Notes under the pieces: model-generated | The model's database searches: none | What the model was told of the DNA's origin: nothing | The model's input: the letters and a program-made list of their open reading frames with translations, nothing else | Assembly: GCA_902625035.1 (NCBI GenBank) | Contig: CACNZK010000007.1 | Location: forward strand, 1 to 64,000 | Reading direction: 5' to 3' | DNA from: an uncultured Pelagibacteraceae bacterium | GTDB lineage: Bacteria > Pseudomonadota > Alphaproteobacteria > Pelagibacterales > Pelagibacteraceae | Length of the DNA: 64,000 nucleotides | Made by a program: the position numbers and the translations under genes | Shown here: piece by piece, positions 1 through 9,673 of the stretch | Layout of the letters: every line of letters starts with the position of its first letter | Numbering within the stretch: the stretch's first letter is position 1

Positions 1-636
1 TCCAATTGCTCCTCTTTTTCGATTGTTAAAAATTTTAAATTTTGCCTCTATATAATTTTTTAAATTACCATGTCTCTCCAAGTGATCTGGCGCAATATTA
101 AGGATAGCGGCAAATTTTGATGAAAAAATTTTACTATATTCTAATTGGTAGGATGAAGCCTCAATAACGAAAATTGTTTTTTTTGAGATCTTATTTATAG
201 ATAGAATTGGTGTACCAATATTCCCTGCTAATCTTACGTCTTTTTTTTGATCTTTTAAGATATCATATAGAAGTTTGCATGTTGTGGACTTTCCGTTTGT
301 GCCAGTTATTGTTAATGAGACATTATTATAAAATGAGTGAAAAACATCTAAATCTGTATAGATATTCTTATGTTTTTTTTTAAGTAAATTTTTTAACTTA
401 CATTTTTTTATATCAATTCCTGGGCTTAATATAATTAAATCAAATTTGGTTTTTAATAATTCTTTAAAATTGAGAGTTTTTTTTTTAATCAACTTATTTA
501 TTTTAAGATTCGGGTTATCATCAAATAAATAAACATCATTTTTATTTCTTAAAAAATTGAATGATGAGAGGCCACTTTTTCCTAATCCATAAATTAAAAT
601 TTTTTTATTAAAGAAAATTTGTGAATTATCACTCAT
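1..636 (-). CDS. murD: MurD, UDP-N-acetylmuramoylalanine--D-glutamate ligase (partial, N-terminal 212 codons)
   Basis: Cytoplasmic Mur ligase that adds D-Glu to UDP-MurNAc-L-Ala in peptidoglycan synthesis. Translating the minus strand from the ATG at 636-634 gives MSDNSQIFFNKKILIYGLGK, with a Rossmann-like N-terminus. The Mur-ligase P-loop TGTNGKST follows near residue 110, then a NIGTP motif and an APDHLERHG segment typical of MurD. The frame stays open to base 1, so the C-terminal half lies outside the window. The ATG shares one base with the mraY stop codon, so the two are translationally coupled. MurD rather than MurC fits both the motifs and the mraY-murD order. Confidence 0.93.
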   Translation of the reverse strand, partial: MSDNSQIFFNKKILIYGLGKSGLSSFNFLRNKNDVYLFDDNPNLKINKLIKKKTLNFKELLKTKFDLIILSPGIDIKKCKLKNLLKKKHKNIYTDLDVFHSFYNNVSLTITGTNGKSTTCKLLYDILKDQKKDVRLAGNIGTPILSINKISKKTIFVIEASSYQLEYSKIFSSKFAAILNIAPDHLERHGNLKNYIEAKFKIFNNRKRGAIG

Positions 637-1721
637 TATCTTAGTTTTAATGTAGCAAGTCCTATCATTGCTAAAATAATAGAAATTATCCAAAATCTAA
701 TTACAACTGTTGATTCAGGCCAGCCTTTCTTCTCAAAATGATGATGGATTGGTGCCATTTTAAAAACTCTTTTACCAGTAAGTTTAAATGATATTACTTG
801 CACAATCACTGAAACTGCTTCAAGAACGAATAAACCTCCGGTAATTGCTAAAACTATTTCGTGTTTTGTTATTATACCAACTGCTCCTAAAGAGCCACCC
901 AAAGACAAAGATCCAGTGTCTCCCATAAAAATTTTTGCTGGAGGTGCGTTGAACCATAAAAAGCCTAAGCAAGAGCCAATGATTGCTCCACAAAAAATTG
1001 AAACTTCCCCAGTTCCCTCTATGTAAGGAATTTGTAAATAATTTGAGAATACAATGTTTCCTGTAACATAACTTATAAATGCAAAACAAGCTGCTACAAG
1101 TATTACTGGTACCGTAGCTAAACCATCTAATCCATCAGTAAGATTTACTGCATTTGATGAACCAATAATCACAAATATTGAAAAAGGTATAAAAAACCAT
1201 CCAAGATTAATGATAAGGTTTTTAAAAAACGGAAAGTATAAATTTGTTAAATCTTGATAGTCGTTAAAGAAAACATAAAAACTCACACCAATTATTGCTA
1301 GTATTATTTGAAGGGTTAATTTTAACTTTGATGAGATACCTGAAGAGTTACTATACTTTATTTTTTTATAATCATCGAATGCCCCAAGCAAACCAAAAGA
1401 AATTGCGATATATAAACAAAATAAAACATTTAAATTCGATAAATCAGCCCAAAATAATACTGATATCAACAAACCAAATAAAATAATTACTCCACCCATA
1501 GTCGGAGTTCCAATTTTTTTAACTATATGATCTTCTGGACCATCATCACGGATAGGATCTAAAATTTTTTGTTTTGAAAAAAATTTTATAAAAGATTCTC
1601 CTAAAATTAAGACAATAACCAACGAAGTAAAAAAAGATAAACCAGTCCTAAATGTCAGGTATTTAAATACATTCAAAAAACCAAAGGTATCGACAAAATT
1701 TAGTAAAAATTGATAAAGCAT
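636..1721 (-). CDS. mraY: MraY, phospho-N-acetylmuramoyl-pentapeptide transferase
   Basis: Integral membrane enzyme that moves phospho-MurNAc-pentapeptide from UDP onto undecaprenyl phosphate to form lipid I. The 361 residues match the usual family length and form about ten hydrophobic segments. Signature motifs are visible: DDYKK at 116-120, NLTDGLDGLA near 193-202, FMGDTGS at 265-271 (nucleotide and Mg2+ site) and MAPIHHHFE at 322-330. Its ATG directly abuts the murEF stop codon (no gap) and its stop overlaps the murD start by one base, so it lies inside one tightly packed wall-synthesis operon. Confidence 0.98.
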   Translation of the reverse strand: MLYQFLLNFVDTFGFLNVFKYLTFRTGLSFFTSLVIVLILGESFIKFFSKQKILDPIRDDGPEDHIVKKIGTPTMGGVIILFGLLISVLFWADLSNLNVLFCLYIAISFGLLGAFDDYKKIKYSNSSGISSKLKLTLQIILAIIGVSFYVFFNDYQDLTNLYFPFFKNLIINLGWFFIPFSIFVIIGSSNAVNLTDGLDGLATVPVILVAACFAFISYVTGNIVFSNYLQIPYIEGTGEVSIFCGAIIGSCLGFLWFNAPPAKIFMGDTGSLSLGGSLGAVGIITKHEIVLAITGGLFVLEAVSVIVQVISFKLTGKRVFKMAPIHHHFEKKGWPESTVVIRFWIISIILAMIGLATLKLR

Positions 1722-4565
1722 TTAATTTAAACCCTTCAAGTTATTTGCTATACTATTGAAACCTGTCGCATTTGAGGCTTTAATCATTAAATAATCATTA
1801 TTATTAAAATCTTTCTTAATTAATTCAAAAATTCCTGATTTATTTTCTAAAATTCTTCCTCTTTTTACTTTCACAATATTATCGAATATTTCTCTTACCA
1901 TTTTTCCCATAACAAATACTTTATCAATATTTGTCTCATTTATTAAAGGCACTATTGATTGGTGAAGTTTTTTTGAATGTGAACCAAGTTCCATCATATC
2001 TCCAAGCAAAAGATATTTACGATATTTTTTTGTATCTATATTATCATAATTTTTTAAGGCTGATTTTAAAGATAGAGGATTAGAATTATAACTTTCATCA
2101 ATTAAGTTTATTTTTTTGTTACCTATCTTTATTATAGAATGATCTCCTCTTCCTGCTGGACTTCTAAAATCTAAGAAAATTTTTTCATTAAGTTTAAGCA
2201 CATCTTTATAAATACTTATTACACTTAAAGCACTTAAAATATTATAAATATTACTTTGAAAATTATTAGAAATTATAAAATATTTAAACTTATTATTAAG
2301 TTTAACTTTAATTCTAAATGCCTTTTTAACTTTTTTAATATTAAACAACCTAACATTTGCTTTTTTGGTTTTAATCCCAAAAGAAATCACATTAATATTA
2401 TTATTTTCAGCAATTTTTTTATGTAATTTGAAAAAACTATCATCAGCATTCAAGACAACAAAACCATTAGGTAATATATTTTTGATTATCTCTGCTTTGG
2501 CTAAAGCAATTTGTTTGATATTTTTGAAATTTTTTGCATGTGCATAATTAATATTAGTTATCAAACCAACATTCGGTTTTATAATATTTGTCAAATTATC
2601 AATTTCACCTTTTTTATCCATACCAACCTCTAAAATTCCAAATTCATCACTATGTTTCAAATTAAGTAAACTCAGGGGTACTCCAAATTTGTTGTTATAT
2701 GATTTTGGAGAAATGCTTACACTAGAAACCTTTCTTAACACATTGCCCAATAATTCTTTGAGAGTAGTTTTCCCACAACTCCCTGTAATAGCTATTATAT
2801 TTGTATTGATATTTTGTCTAAATATTTTTGAAATTTCAGTCATAAATCTTAACGTATTTCTTACTTTTATTTGACGTTTACTATCAAATTTATTTTGAAT
2901 TTTATTTACTACAACTAATGATGCCTTATTTTTAAACGCCTCTTCAATATATTTATTTCCATCCTTTTTTTTTCCTTTAATAGCAAAAAAAATATCATTC
3001 TTATTTATATCTTTGGAGTTAATTATTACTTTATCTGATTTTACTAAATGAATTTTATTTTTGATTTTCGATACTTCTTTAATAATATTTATCTTTAAGT
3101 TTTTTGATAAATTAATATTTTTTAGTCTAATACAATCCAAAATGATTTTTTTATCTGAAAAGAAAATTTTCTTTTTACCGAAATCTTGTGTTTTTTCATG
3201 ACCTTTTCCAGCAACTAACAAAATATCACCTGTATTCAAATTTTTGATAGCCTCAGATATAGCTTGTTTTCTGTCTGGAATTTCTTTTATTAAAGTGTTT
3301 TGAATACCCTTTTTAATATCATCTCGTATTTTCTTCGGATCTTCAAATCTAGGATTATCATCAGTTAAATAAATTTTATTGGAATAATTACTTGCAATCT
3401 TTCCCATTTTGTATCTTTTATTTTTGTCTCTATTTCCTCCGCAACCAAAAAGTAAAATTATTTTTTTATTTGGAAATTGCTCTTTCAGGTTTGAAAGACA
3501 TATTCTCAGTGCATCAGGTGTGTGTGCATAATCAAGTATTACTCTAGACTTATTTCTGATTTTACCTATTTTTTCAAATCTTCCATCTATTGGTTTAAGT
3601 TTTGATAATACATTTAGAATCTTGATTAAACTTAAATTGCTATTTTTTGCTGCAATAATAGCCATTAAAATATTCTTCAATTGTATTTTTCCAATAAGAT
3701 TTAAATGTACCTCTCTCGTTAGATTATTATATTTTATCTTTAATACCTGTTTCTCACCTTTAAAACTATGAGATAAAATTTGAAATTGATTTTTGTTATT
3801 ATTTAAAGCCTGCAATTTTAATTTTCTAGAAATTGCAATTTTTTTTATTTTTTTAAATTCTGGTATTGTTTCATCTGCTATTACATTTCCTTTTTTTTTT
3901 ATCAAATTTTCAAACAAGTACCGTTTTGCCTTAAAATATTCTTTAAAATTTTTATGATAGTCTAGATGATCTTGAGATAAATTTGTGAAAATACCTGATG
4001 AAAACTTTAAACCATCTAACCTATGTTGACTTAGACCATGGCTAGAGGCTTCCATAATTACATTGTTAATTTTTTGAGATTTTAATTTGGATAATATTCG
4101 ACCTAATCGAATTGGATCTACTGTTGTATTTGGCAAATTAGATGTTAAATTTTTTGATTTTACACCTAATGTTCCGATTGAGGCGACTTTTACTTTATTA
4201 AGATTTAATAACTGAAAATAAAAATCTGAAACAGATGATTTTCCATTTGTTCCAGTTACAGCAATTAAATTATTTGGTTTATTCTTATAAATTTTAAAAG
4301 CAGTTTCTGCTAAAAGTTTTCTAATATTTTTAGTATGAATGAATAAAATATTCTTTTGAAAATTTCGAATTCTTTTCTCGCTAATAATAATTTTTGAGCC
4401 TTTTTTTATTGCAGTAGTAATGAATTTATTTCCGTCAAAATAGTTCCCTTTTATAGCAAAAAAAATATTATCTTTTTTAATATTTTTTGTATTGAAAGAA
4501 ATTCCTGAGAAAAAAATTTTTTTTTTTCTATTATCTATATTGGTAAAATAATTGCCTAATAACAT
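1722..4565 (-). CDS. murE-murF: Fused MurE-MurF: meso-DAP-adding ligase plus D-Ala-D-Ala-adding ligase
   Basis: One 947-residue frame holds two complete Mur ligases. Residues 1 to about 480 are MurE: P-loop TGTNGKSS at 104-111, the NTTVD substrate region near 146-150, a long Mur-ligase core, and DNPR at 403-406, the signature of meso-diaminopimelate-specific MurE. Residues from about 500 to 947 are MurF: a repeated N-terminal substrate domain (DIFFAIKG), P-loop TGSCGKTT at 594-601, and a C-terminal domain with an LGDMMELG motif. There is no stop or frameshift between the halves and only a short linker near 480-500. It would add the third residue and then the terminal dipeptide to UDP-MurNAc in the cytoplasm. 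Two bases separate its start from the ftsI stop. Confidence 0.95.
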   Translation of the reverse strand: MLLGNYFTNIDNRKKKIFFSGISFNTKNIKKDNIFFAIKGNYFDGNKFITTAIKKGSKIIISEKRIRNFQKNILFIHTKNIRKLLAETAFKIYKNKPNNLIAVTGTNGKSSVSDFYFQLLNLNKVKVASIGTLGVKSKNLTSNLPNTTVDPIRLGRILSKLKSQKINNVIMEASSHGLSQHRLDGLKFSSGIFTNLSQDHLDYHKNFKEYFKAKRYLFENLIKKKGNVIADETIPEFKKIKKIAISRKLKLQALNNNKNQFQILSHSFKGEKQVLKIKYNNLTREVHLNLIGKIQLKNILMAIIAAKNSNLSLIKILNVLSKLKPIDGRFEKIGKIRNKSRVILDYAHTPDALRICLSNLKEQFPNKKIILLFGCGGNRDKNKRYKMGKIASNYSNKIYLTDDNPRFEDPKKIRDDIKKGIQNTLIKEIPDRKQAISEAIKNLNTGDILLVAGKGHEKTQDFGKKKIFFSDKKIILDCIRLKNINLSKNLKINIIKEVSKIKNKIHLVKSDKVIINSKDINKNDIFFAIKGKKKDGNKYIEEAFKNKASLVVVNKIQNKFDSKRQIKVRNTLRFMTEISKIFRQNINTNIIAITGSCGKTTLKELLGNVLRKVSSVSISPKSYNNKFGVPLSLLNLKHSDEFGILEVGMDKKGEIDNLTNIIKPNVGLITNINYAHAKNFKNIKQIALAKAEIIKNILPNGFVVLNADDSFFKLHKKIAENNNINVISFGIKTKKANVRLFNIKKVKKAFRIKVKLNNKFKYFIISNNFQSNIYNILSALSVISIYKDVLKLNEKIFLDFRSPAGRGDHSIIKIGNKKINLIDESYNSNPLSLKSALKNYDNIDTKKYRKYLLLGDMMELGSHSKKLHQSIVPLINETNIDKVFVMGKMVREIFDNIVKVKRGRILENKSGIFELIKKDFNNNDYLMIKASNATGFNSIANNLKGLN

Positions 4566-4567
4566 TG

Positions 4568-6238
4568 TTAATTAACTTCCGTGTATTTTGTGGCTAAAAT
4601 AGGCCCAATCTTTTCTATAATTTGACCAACAACTTCAACCGAAGTCCAACCTGCAGTATTAAAAGGAGTTCCTTTGTATTTTATTCCTGATCCATCTCTA
4701 TAATTATAAACATATTCACTATTTGTTTTAGGCTCATCCAACATCACAACTAGGCTATACTTGGGATTTGAAGCAGGAAATATAGACGCAAAGGTATTAA
4801 TTTTTTTTCGAGAGTATCCACCTTCTAAAATTTTTTCAGCAGTGCCTGTTTTTCCTGCTACTTCATAACCCTCTACATTAGCTAATGTTGCGGTTCCATC
4901 TTTTGTGTTTACAATTTTTCTCAATATTGTGACTAAATTTGTTGAAACATTTTCATCTAAAATTCTTTCTCCTCTGGTATATTTTTCTTTTTTTATAAGA
5001 GTAGGATTAATCTTATAACCACCATTAGCGATAGTGGAGTAAGCGCTAGTTAATTGTAAAATTGTAGTGGTTATTCCATGTCCGTATGAGGTAGTTGCAA
5101 GCTTACATTTTCCCCAATTAAAGGATATTGGTTCACCCATTTCCTCTATATCAAATTTTATTGAATTAATTAAGTCGAGATCATTTAAAAATTTTTTGTA
5201 TTTTTCTATCCCTATTGCTTGACCGATTCTAACCGAACCTATGTTACCTGATCGGATTAGTATTTCTTCAGCAGTTAAATTGGAGGGAATTTTTTTATCG
5301 TATTCACTTATTTTATTTTTTCCGCAAGTAATACTTTTTTCTAAATTTTTAAATTGAGTATTTGGCTCTATTGTCTTTTCATTTAAGGCTGCTGCCAAAG
5401 TAAAAGTTTTAAAAACAGAGCCCAATTCATAAACACCTTTAGTTGCTCTGTTAATATAATTCACATCTGTAATATTTTGTCTTTGGTTTGGGTCAAAATC
5501 AGGAAGGGAAATAATTGATAGTACTTCGCCGTTATTTATATCCATTAAAATCGAGGCACTTCCTTTAGTTTTAAATATTTTATTAAATTTTATTAGCTCC
5601 TCTCTAATTAAAAACTGAATATCTTTATCGACAGTAAGTTTAATAGATTTATCATTTTTTTTTAAATTCAAATCTAATGATTTTTCTAACCCAGAAATCC
5701 CTTGGTTATCGTCATCAATTTGTCCAATTATATGACTAAATAAATTTTTTTGAGGGTAAATTCTTGTAAGATTTTCATGTGGTTTTATTGATTTATCACC
5801 CAACATCATAATTTTCTCGTAATTCTCCTCTGAAATTTTTTTTTCAAACCAAAAAAATTTATCTTTTGAAATTTTGGAATTAATTAATTCAAAATCTTTA
5901 TCAGGAAAAATATATTTTAGATTAAGTAACAATTTTTTTTTATCTATCGCTTCAGTTGGATTAATTCCGATATCAATAGAATTAACAGTTTTTGCTAAAA
6001 AATGATTGTTTCGGTCTAAAATATTTGCTCTCTGAATTTTATTAAAAGAGCCATAATTTTTTGAAATATTGGAATTCAAATCTCTAGAACCAAGATGAGT
6101 AAGATGAATACAATAAATTATAGAAATAAGGAAAAAAATAAAAAAAATAAATGCAATTCTATTAAATCTAATATCAAAATTTTTTTTGTCACTTTTAAAT
6201 TCAAATTCCTCTTTGTTTTCTTGGAGAATAAACTTCAT
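4568..6238 (-). CDS. ftsI: FtsI/PBP3, septal peptidoglycan transpeptidase
   Basis: Membrane-anchored class B penicillin-binding protein that cross-links septal peptidoglycan. A single hydrophobic anchor lies near residues 28-44, followed by a PBP dimerisation domain and a transpeptidase domain. The three active-site motifs are present: SVFK (catalytic Ser near 274), SGN near 330-332, and KTGTAEK near 460. At 556 residues it is close to family length. It sits between ftsL and murEF in the usual division-cluster order, with a 4-nt gap to ftsL. Confidence 0.95.
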   Translation of the reverse strand: MKFILQENKEEFEFKSDKKNFDIRFNRIAFIFFIFFLISIIYCIHLTHLGSRDLNSNISKNYGSFNKIQRANILDRNNHFLAKTVNSIDIGINPTEAIDKKKLLLNLKYIFPDKDFELINSKISKDKFFWFEKKISEENYEKIMMLGDKSIKPHENLTRIYPQKNLFSHIIGQIDDDNQGISGLEKSLDLNLKKNDKSIKLTVDKDIQFLIREELIKFNKIFKTKGSASILMDINNGEVLSIISLPDFDPNQRQNITDVNYINRATKGVYELGSVFKTFTLAAALNEKTIEPNTQFKNLEKSITCGKNKISEYDKKIPSNLTAEEILIRSGNIGSVRIGQAIGIEKYKKFLNDLDLINSIKFDIEEMGEPISFNWGKCKLATTSYGHGITTTILQLTSAYSTIANGGYKINPTLIKKEKYTRGERILDENVSTNLVTILRKIVNTKDGTATLANVEGYEVAGKTGTAEKILEGGYSRKKINTFASIFPASNPKYSLVVMLDEPKTNSEYVYNYRDGSGIKYKGTPFNTAGWTSVEVVGQIIEKIGPILATKYTEVN

Positions 6239-6242
6239 ATCA

Positions 6243-6554
6243 TTATTTTTCGCTATCTATAATTTTGACATTGTTTGTAAGAATTTTTTCCTTTGTGAAG
6301 TCAATAATTTCAATTTCATTAATATTCTTTAGGGTCAACTTATTTTCAAAATAAAGATTTTGATAACTAAGTAGTTTTTCTGAGGAACTTAAATAATCAA
6401 ATTCAAGTTTCACATTATCTAATTCTAAATTTAAATTGAGTATATTCTCTTTTAAACTAAACAATTCTTCATCAATTTTCTTTGTGGAATTTTTTATAAA
6501 AGAAGTAATTACAATAAGTGAAAAAATTAAACTAATAGTTAAAATTTTTTTCAT
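6243..6554 (-). CDS. ftsL: FtsL-like division protein
   Basis: A 103-residue protein with one N-terminal hydrophobic segment (about residues 4-20) followed by a Leu/Glu/Lys-rich, probably coiled-coil region. This is the bitopic layout of FtsL, which partners FtsB/FtsQ and activates the FtsWI synthase. Sequence conservation of FtsL is always weak, so the call rests on size, topology and position between rsmH and ftsI. Its ATG overlaps the rsmH stop by 4 nt, which suggests translational coupling. Confidence 0.75.
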   Translation of the reverse strand: MKKILTISLIFSLIVITSFIKNSTKKIDEELFSLKENILNLNLELDNVKLEFDYLSSSEKLLSYQNLYFENKLTLKNINEIEIIDFTKEKILTNNVKIIDSEK

Positions 6555-7561
6555 AAGTTTAGTCCAAGATTTTCGATTTCTATTAAATCTTTAAATTTGT
6601 CCAAGATATCGGTTTTAAAGTCATAAAAATTTTCCTTTTTTATTAAGCACCTTAATTTTGCAGACCTAGAAGGAGGGTTTTCTTTTAGTTCTAGACTTGA
6701 TGGCACTATTGGCTTTTTTTGAGGTAAGTTAAATAAGATTTCTTCGTGTATTTCCTCAGGTTGGTATCTAGATACACTTTTATGTTCTGAGAGACTTCTA
6801 AAAAAATATTTTACAATTTTATCCTCTAAAGAATGAAAAGTTACAATAACCAAAATACCATCTTTTTTTAAAACTTTAGCTGCATGGATCATTCCATGAA
6901 TTAACTCACTTATTTCTTTATTAACAAAAATTCTTAATGCCTGAAAAACTTTTGTTGCGGAATGAATTTTTTTATTATTTCCTTTTTTTGATTTTTCAAT
7001 AATTTTTACTAAATGAGGGGTATCTATTTCTTTTAACAATCTATCTTTAAGAATATTTTTAACGATTAATTTTGCATCTCTTTCATCGCCAAAAGATTTG
7101 AAAATTTTAACTAGGCTTTTTCCATCTAATTTATTTATTGCCTCTTTAGCTGAAAATTCATTTAAACCCATCCTCATATCTAATGATCCACTAGAATTAA
7201 AAGATAATCCTTTTTTTGGATCTTTAATTTGCGTAAATGAATAACCTAAATCAAATAATACACCTCTGATATTTTCATTTTTGAGTTTTAAATTTCCTAA
7301 TTTACTGAAATTTAAATTCTTAAAGATAAATCGGTCTGGAAATTCTTTTTTAATTTCTTTTGCAACTTTTAAACTTTCTGAGTCTCTATCAAAACCAATT
7401 ACTTTGTTGTCTTTATTCTTAAGAATTTCTCGAGTGTAGCCGCCTTGACCGAAAGTACAGTCAATAAATGTGCCACCATATTGAGGGGAAATAATGCTAA
7501 TAATTTCTTTTAGCAGTACTGGATAATGTTTTGTTTTATCCTGTACTATGGTGGCTTCCAT
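6551..7561 (-). CDS. rsmH: RsmH (MraW), 16S rRNA m4C1402 methyltransferase
   Basis: SAM-dependent enzyme that N4-methylates C1402 in the 16S rRNA decoding centre. The 336-residue protein begins with the family pattern HYPVLLKE, has the SAM-binding segment [12 protein letters not shown] at 32-43, the motif GVLFDLGYS near 100, and the C-terminal [11 protein letters not shown] and [10 protein letters not shown] motifs. Length and order are typical for a division cluster, except that ftsZ lies between it and mraZ. It starts 18 nt after the ftsZ stop. Confidence 0.97.
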   Translation of the reverse strand: MEATIVQDKTKHYPVLLKEIISIISPQYGGTFIDCTFGQGGYTREILKNKDNKVIGFDRDSESLKVAKEIKKEFPDRFIFKNLNFSKLGNLKLKNENIRGVLFDLGYSFTQIKDPKKGLSFNSSGSLDMRMGLNEFSAKEAINKLDGKSLVKIFKSFGDERDAKLIVKNILKDRLLKEIDTPHLVKIIEKSKKGNNKKIHSATKVFQALRIFVNKEISELIHGMIHAAKVLKKDGILVIVTFHSLEDKIVKYFFRSLSEHKSVSRYQPEEIHEEILFNLPQKKPIVPSSLELKENPPSRSAKLRCLIKKENFYDFKTDILDKFKDLIEIENLGLNL

Positions 7562-7579
7562 TTATTTTTACGAAGACCA

Positions 7580-9046
7580 TTAATTTTTTTGTCTTCTTAA
7601 AAATGCTGGTATCTCTAAATCATCTTCCTGATCATCATTATCTTGAGATAACAAATTTTCTGGGGACGATGTTTCGTTTTGAGAACTAAATAAGTCTGGT
7701 GCATCCCTATCTACTCCAAACTCTTTTAAATCATCTTTTATCTCATTTTCTAAAGTTGTTTCTTCAACAGCTTCCTGTGTGAAAGAACTTTCCTCATCCT
7801 CTTTAGTGTTTTCAACTAAACTTTCAACTTGTTGATTTTTTAATAATTCCTCATGATATTGATCATTAATTTGATTAATATTATCACTCGCAATAGTCTC
7901 ACTAATATTTTCGGTTGATGCTTCATTCTCTAATTTTAATGCATTAGCACCACTTGAAATTGGTGTGCTAGTTGAAAAATTAAAAGAAGTATTAGATCCT
8001 AAATTGGAAAAATCAGAATATCCAGGATTTCTATTTTGTATCCTGTGTACCATATTGATGACTGATTTTGTTTCAGGTTGTTGTCCATCTAAAGCAGTTG
8101 CAACAATTGACACTCTTATTTTACCTTCAAGAGAGGGGTCGGTTATTGCGCCAATAATAACTTCAGCATCAGCCTCTACCTCAGATCTTATTTTATTAAC
8201 TACTTCGTCGACTTCAAATAATTTAAGGTCTTTACCACCTGTGATATTGACAAGTAATCCCTTTGCACCTTTAAGAGTATAGTCATCTATTAAAGGATTG
8301 CTAATTGCCATCTCTGTAGCTTTCATAGATCTACCTTCGCCTTCAGCTTCTCCTGTACCCATCATGGCTTTACCCATAGATGCCATAACTGTTTCGACAT
8401 CTGCAAAATCTAAATTGATTATTCCAGGTCTAACCATCAGATCTGTAACGCTTTGAACACCATGCATTAAAACATTATTTGATAAATTGAACGACTCCTC
8501 AAATGTAGTTTGTTCATTTGCTATCTTAAATAAATTTTGATTGGGAATTACTATTATAGTATCTACATGCTTTCTTAATTCCTCAAGACCAATTTGAGCT
8601 CTTCTCATTCTAGATGGACCCTCGTACAAAAATGGTAGTGTAACTACTCCAACAGTTAAAATATTTAATTCTTTTGCAGCTCTTGCAATTACATGTGCAG
8701 CACCAGTTCCTGTTCCACCACCCATTCCAGCAGCTATAAAAACCATATTTGCACCTTGTAAAACATTAACGATGTCATTTAAAGATTCATCGGCTGCAGC
8801 TTGACCTATGTCAATTTTAGCACCTGCACCTAGGCCTTTAGTTAAATTTAAGCCAATTTGAATTTTTGATTTTGCTTTGCTATGTTTAAGATCTTGTGCA
8901 TCAGTATTAACAGCAATAAATTCAACACCTTGCATTCCATTTTCAATCATCTCGTTTATTGCATTTCCACCAGCACCACCTACTCCCATTACCAAAAGTC
9001 TTGGTTGTAACTCTCTAATCTCCGGAGTTTTAAAGTTAATTGTCAT
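7580..9046 (-). CDS. ftsZ: FtsZ, tubulin-like division GTPase
   Basis: Forms the cytoplasmic Z-ring. GVGGAGGNA near 21-29, NTDAQ at 47-51 and the tubulin signature GGGTGTG at 109-115 are intact, and the T7 and C-terminal GTPase subdomains read through normally. A long acidic Ser/Glu/Asn linker (about 350-470) leads to the conserved tail [14 protein letters not shown], which in the family binds FtsA and other tethers. The 488 residues exceed E. coli FtsZ because of that linker. Placement between mraZ and rsmH is unusual, since ftsZ normally ends the cluster after ftsQA. Whether a second copy lies elsewhere cannot be seen here. Confidence 0.98.
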   Translation of the reverse strand: MTINFKTPEIRELQPRLLVMGVGGAGGNAINEMIENGMQGVEFIAVNTDAQDLKHSKAKSKIQIGLNLTKGLGAGAKIDIGQAAADESLNDIVNVLQGANMVFIAAGMGGGTGTGAAHVIARAAKELNILTVGVVTLPFLYEGPSRMRRAQIGLEELRKHVDTIIVIPNQNLFKIANEQTTFEESFNLSNNVLMHGVQSVTDLMVRPGIINLDFADVETVMASMGKAMMGTGEAEGEGRSMKATEMAISNPLIDDYTLKGAKGLLVNITGGKDLKLFEVDEVVNKIRSEVEADAEVIIGAITDPSLEGKIRVSIVATALDGQQPETKSVINMVHRIQNRNPGYSDFSNLGSNTSFNFSTSTPISSGANALKLENEASTENISETIASDNINQINDQYHEELLKNQQVESLVENTKEDEESSFTQEAVEETTLENEIKDDLKEFGVDRDAPDLFSSQNETSSPENLLSQDNDDQEDDLEIPAFLRRQKN

Positions 9047-9049
9047 TTT

Positions 9050-9063
9050 GTTATCCCCCTCTT
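9050..9063 (-). promoter_or_regulatory. Strong Shine-Dalgarno site for ftsZ
   Basis: Read on the minus strand, the segment just before the ftsZ ATG contains GAGGGGGAT about 5-10 nt from the start codon. This is a far better anti-16S match than the A/T-rich leaders of most genes in the window. It fixes the ftsZ start and is consistent with high translation of FtsZ relative to its neighbours (inference). Confidence 0.7.
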
Positions 9064-9065
9064 TT

Positions 9066-9521
9066 TTATTTATTTAATTGATTCTCCCATTTAAGAATTG
9101 CACGATTTAAATTTGCTTTTTTTCTTGCAATGACCTTAAATTTTTCAAAAATTGTTGGTTCCCATATCTGGAAAGTTTTGCCCTGACCAACAAACACCAT
9201 GCTATTTTTAATTTTTGCATGTTTTAGTAATTTTGGCGTAAGTGAAATTCTTCCTTCGCTGTCAAATTGTAAATTTATGCTTTCTGATAATATTGATGTT
9301 GCAAAAAAATCTCTTTTTTCTTCAAATGGATTTAATGTGTCTATTGAATTTGAAATTTTCTCAATTCTATCTTGGGGCCATGCCTCTATTGATTGATTGT
9401 TAAATGATGGATAACAAATAACTCCATTGTATCCCAAATTAGATAAATAAGATCTAAAGCTTGCCGGCACTGACACCCTTCCTTTTTTGTCTAATTTGTT
9501 TTCGTAGGTTGATAAAAACAT
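9066..9521 (-). CDS. mraZ: MraZ, division-cluster transcriptional regulator
   Basis: A 151-residue protein with two SpoVT/AbrB-like halves: N-terminal [14 protein letters not shown] and a repeated [17 protein letters not shown], each containing the D-x-(K/E)-GR signature. MraZ forms a ring-shaped oligomer and represses its own cluster in the bacteria where it has been studied. Length matches the family. It is the first gene of the cluster, 19 nt upstream of ftsZ, and a matching repeat operator lies in its promoter. Confidence 0.95.
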   Translation of the reverse strand: MFLSTYENKLDKKGRVSVPASFRSYLSNLGYNGVICYPSFNNQSIEAWPQDRIEKISNSIDTLNPFEEKRDFFATSILSESINLQFDSEGRISLTPKLLKHAKIKNSMVFVGQGKTFQIWEPTIFEKFKVIARKKANLNRAILKWENQLNK

Positions 9522-9550
9522 AAACCATATATTCCTTTATACCCCTATTA

Positions 9551-9575
9551 TGGGAATATATGGGATATTATGGGT
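9551..9575. promoter_or_regulatory. Predicted MraZ operator: three TGGG direct repeats
   Basis: On the plus strand TGGGA, TGGGA and TGGGT begin at 9551, 9561 and 9571, an exact 10-bp period (TGGGN-N5-TGGGN-N5-TGGGN). Repeats of TGGGN with 5-nt spacers are the known MraZ binding pattern. They overlap the predicted -10 region of the mraZ promoter, so binding should block transcription. The repeats read on the strand opposite to mraZ. The link to MraZ is inference from the motif and position. Confidence 0.75.
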
Positions 9576-9593
9576 TTTTAGACTAGGTGTCAA
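9565..9593 (-). promoter_or_regulatory. Predicted sigma-70 promoter of the mraZ-ftsZ-mur cluster
   Basis: On the minus strand a perfect -35 TTGACA lies at 9593-9588. Downstream are TAATAT at 9570-9565 (17-nt spacer) or CATAAT at 9572-9567 (15-nt spacer) as the -10. The transcript would start about 35-40 nt before the mraZ ATG. The -10 is embedded in the TGGG repeats, consistent with autorepression. It would drive the whole cluster, since no other gap of promoter size is seen down to base 1. Confidence 0.6.
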
Positions 9594-9673
9594 TACATTC
9601 AATTTAGGGTTTAAATAACCAATTTTGAGTAAATTATTTATAAATTGTCGATAACTTAAATTAAGAAAAATTT

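Noticed and set aside
820-1089. Open frame on the minus strand inside mraY, and many similar shadows under ftsZ, carB, rpoD, prs and petB
   Set aside because: They lie in alternative frames of strongly conserved genes and show no family motifs.
3889-3900. Long A/T homopolymers, for example within murEF, as phase-variable tracts
   Set aside because: Such runs occur throughout the window in housekeeping Lys-rich genes and do not suggest switching.
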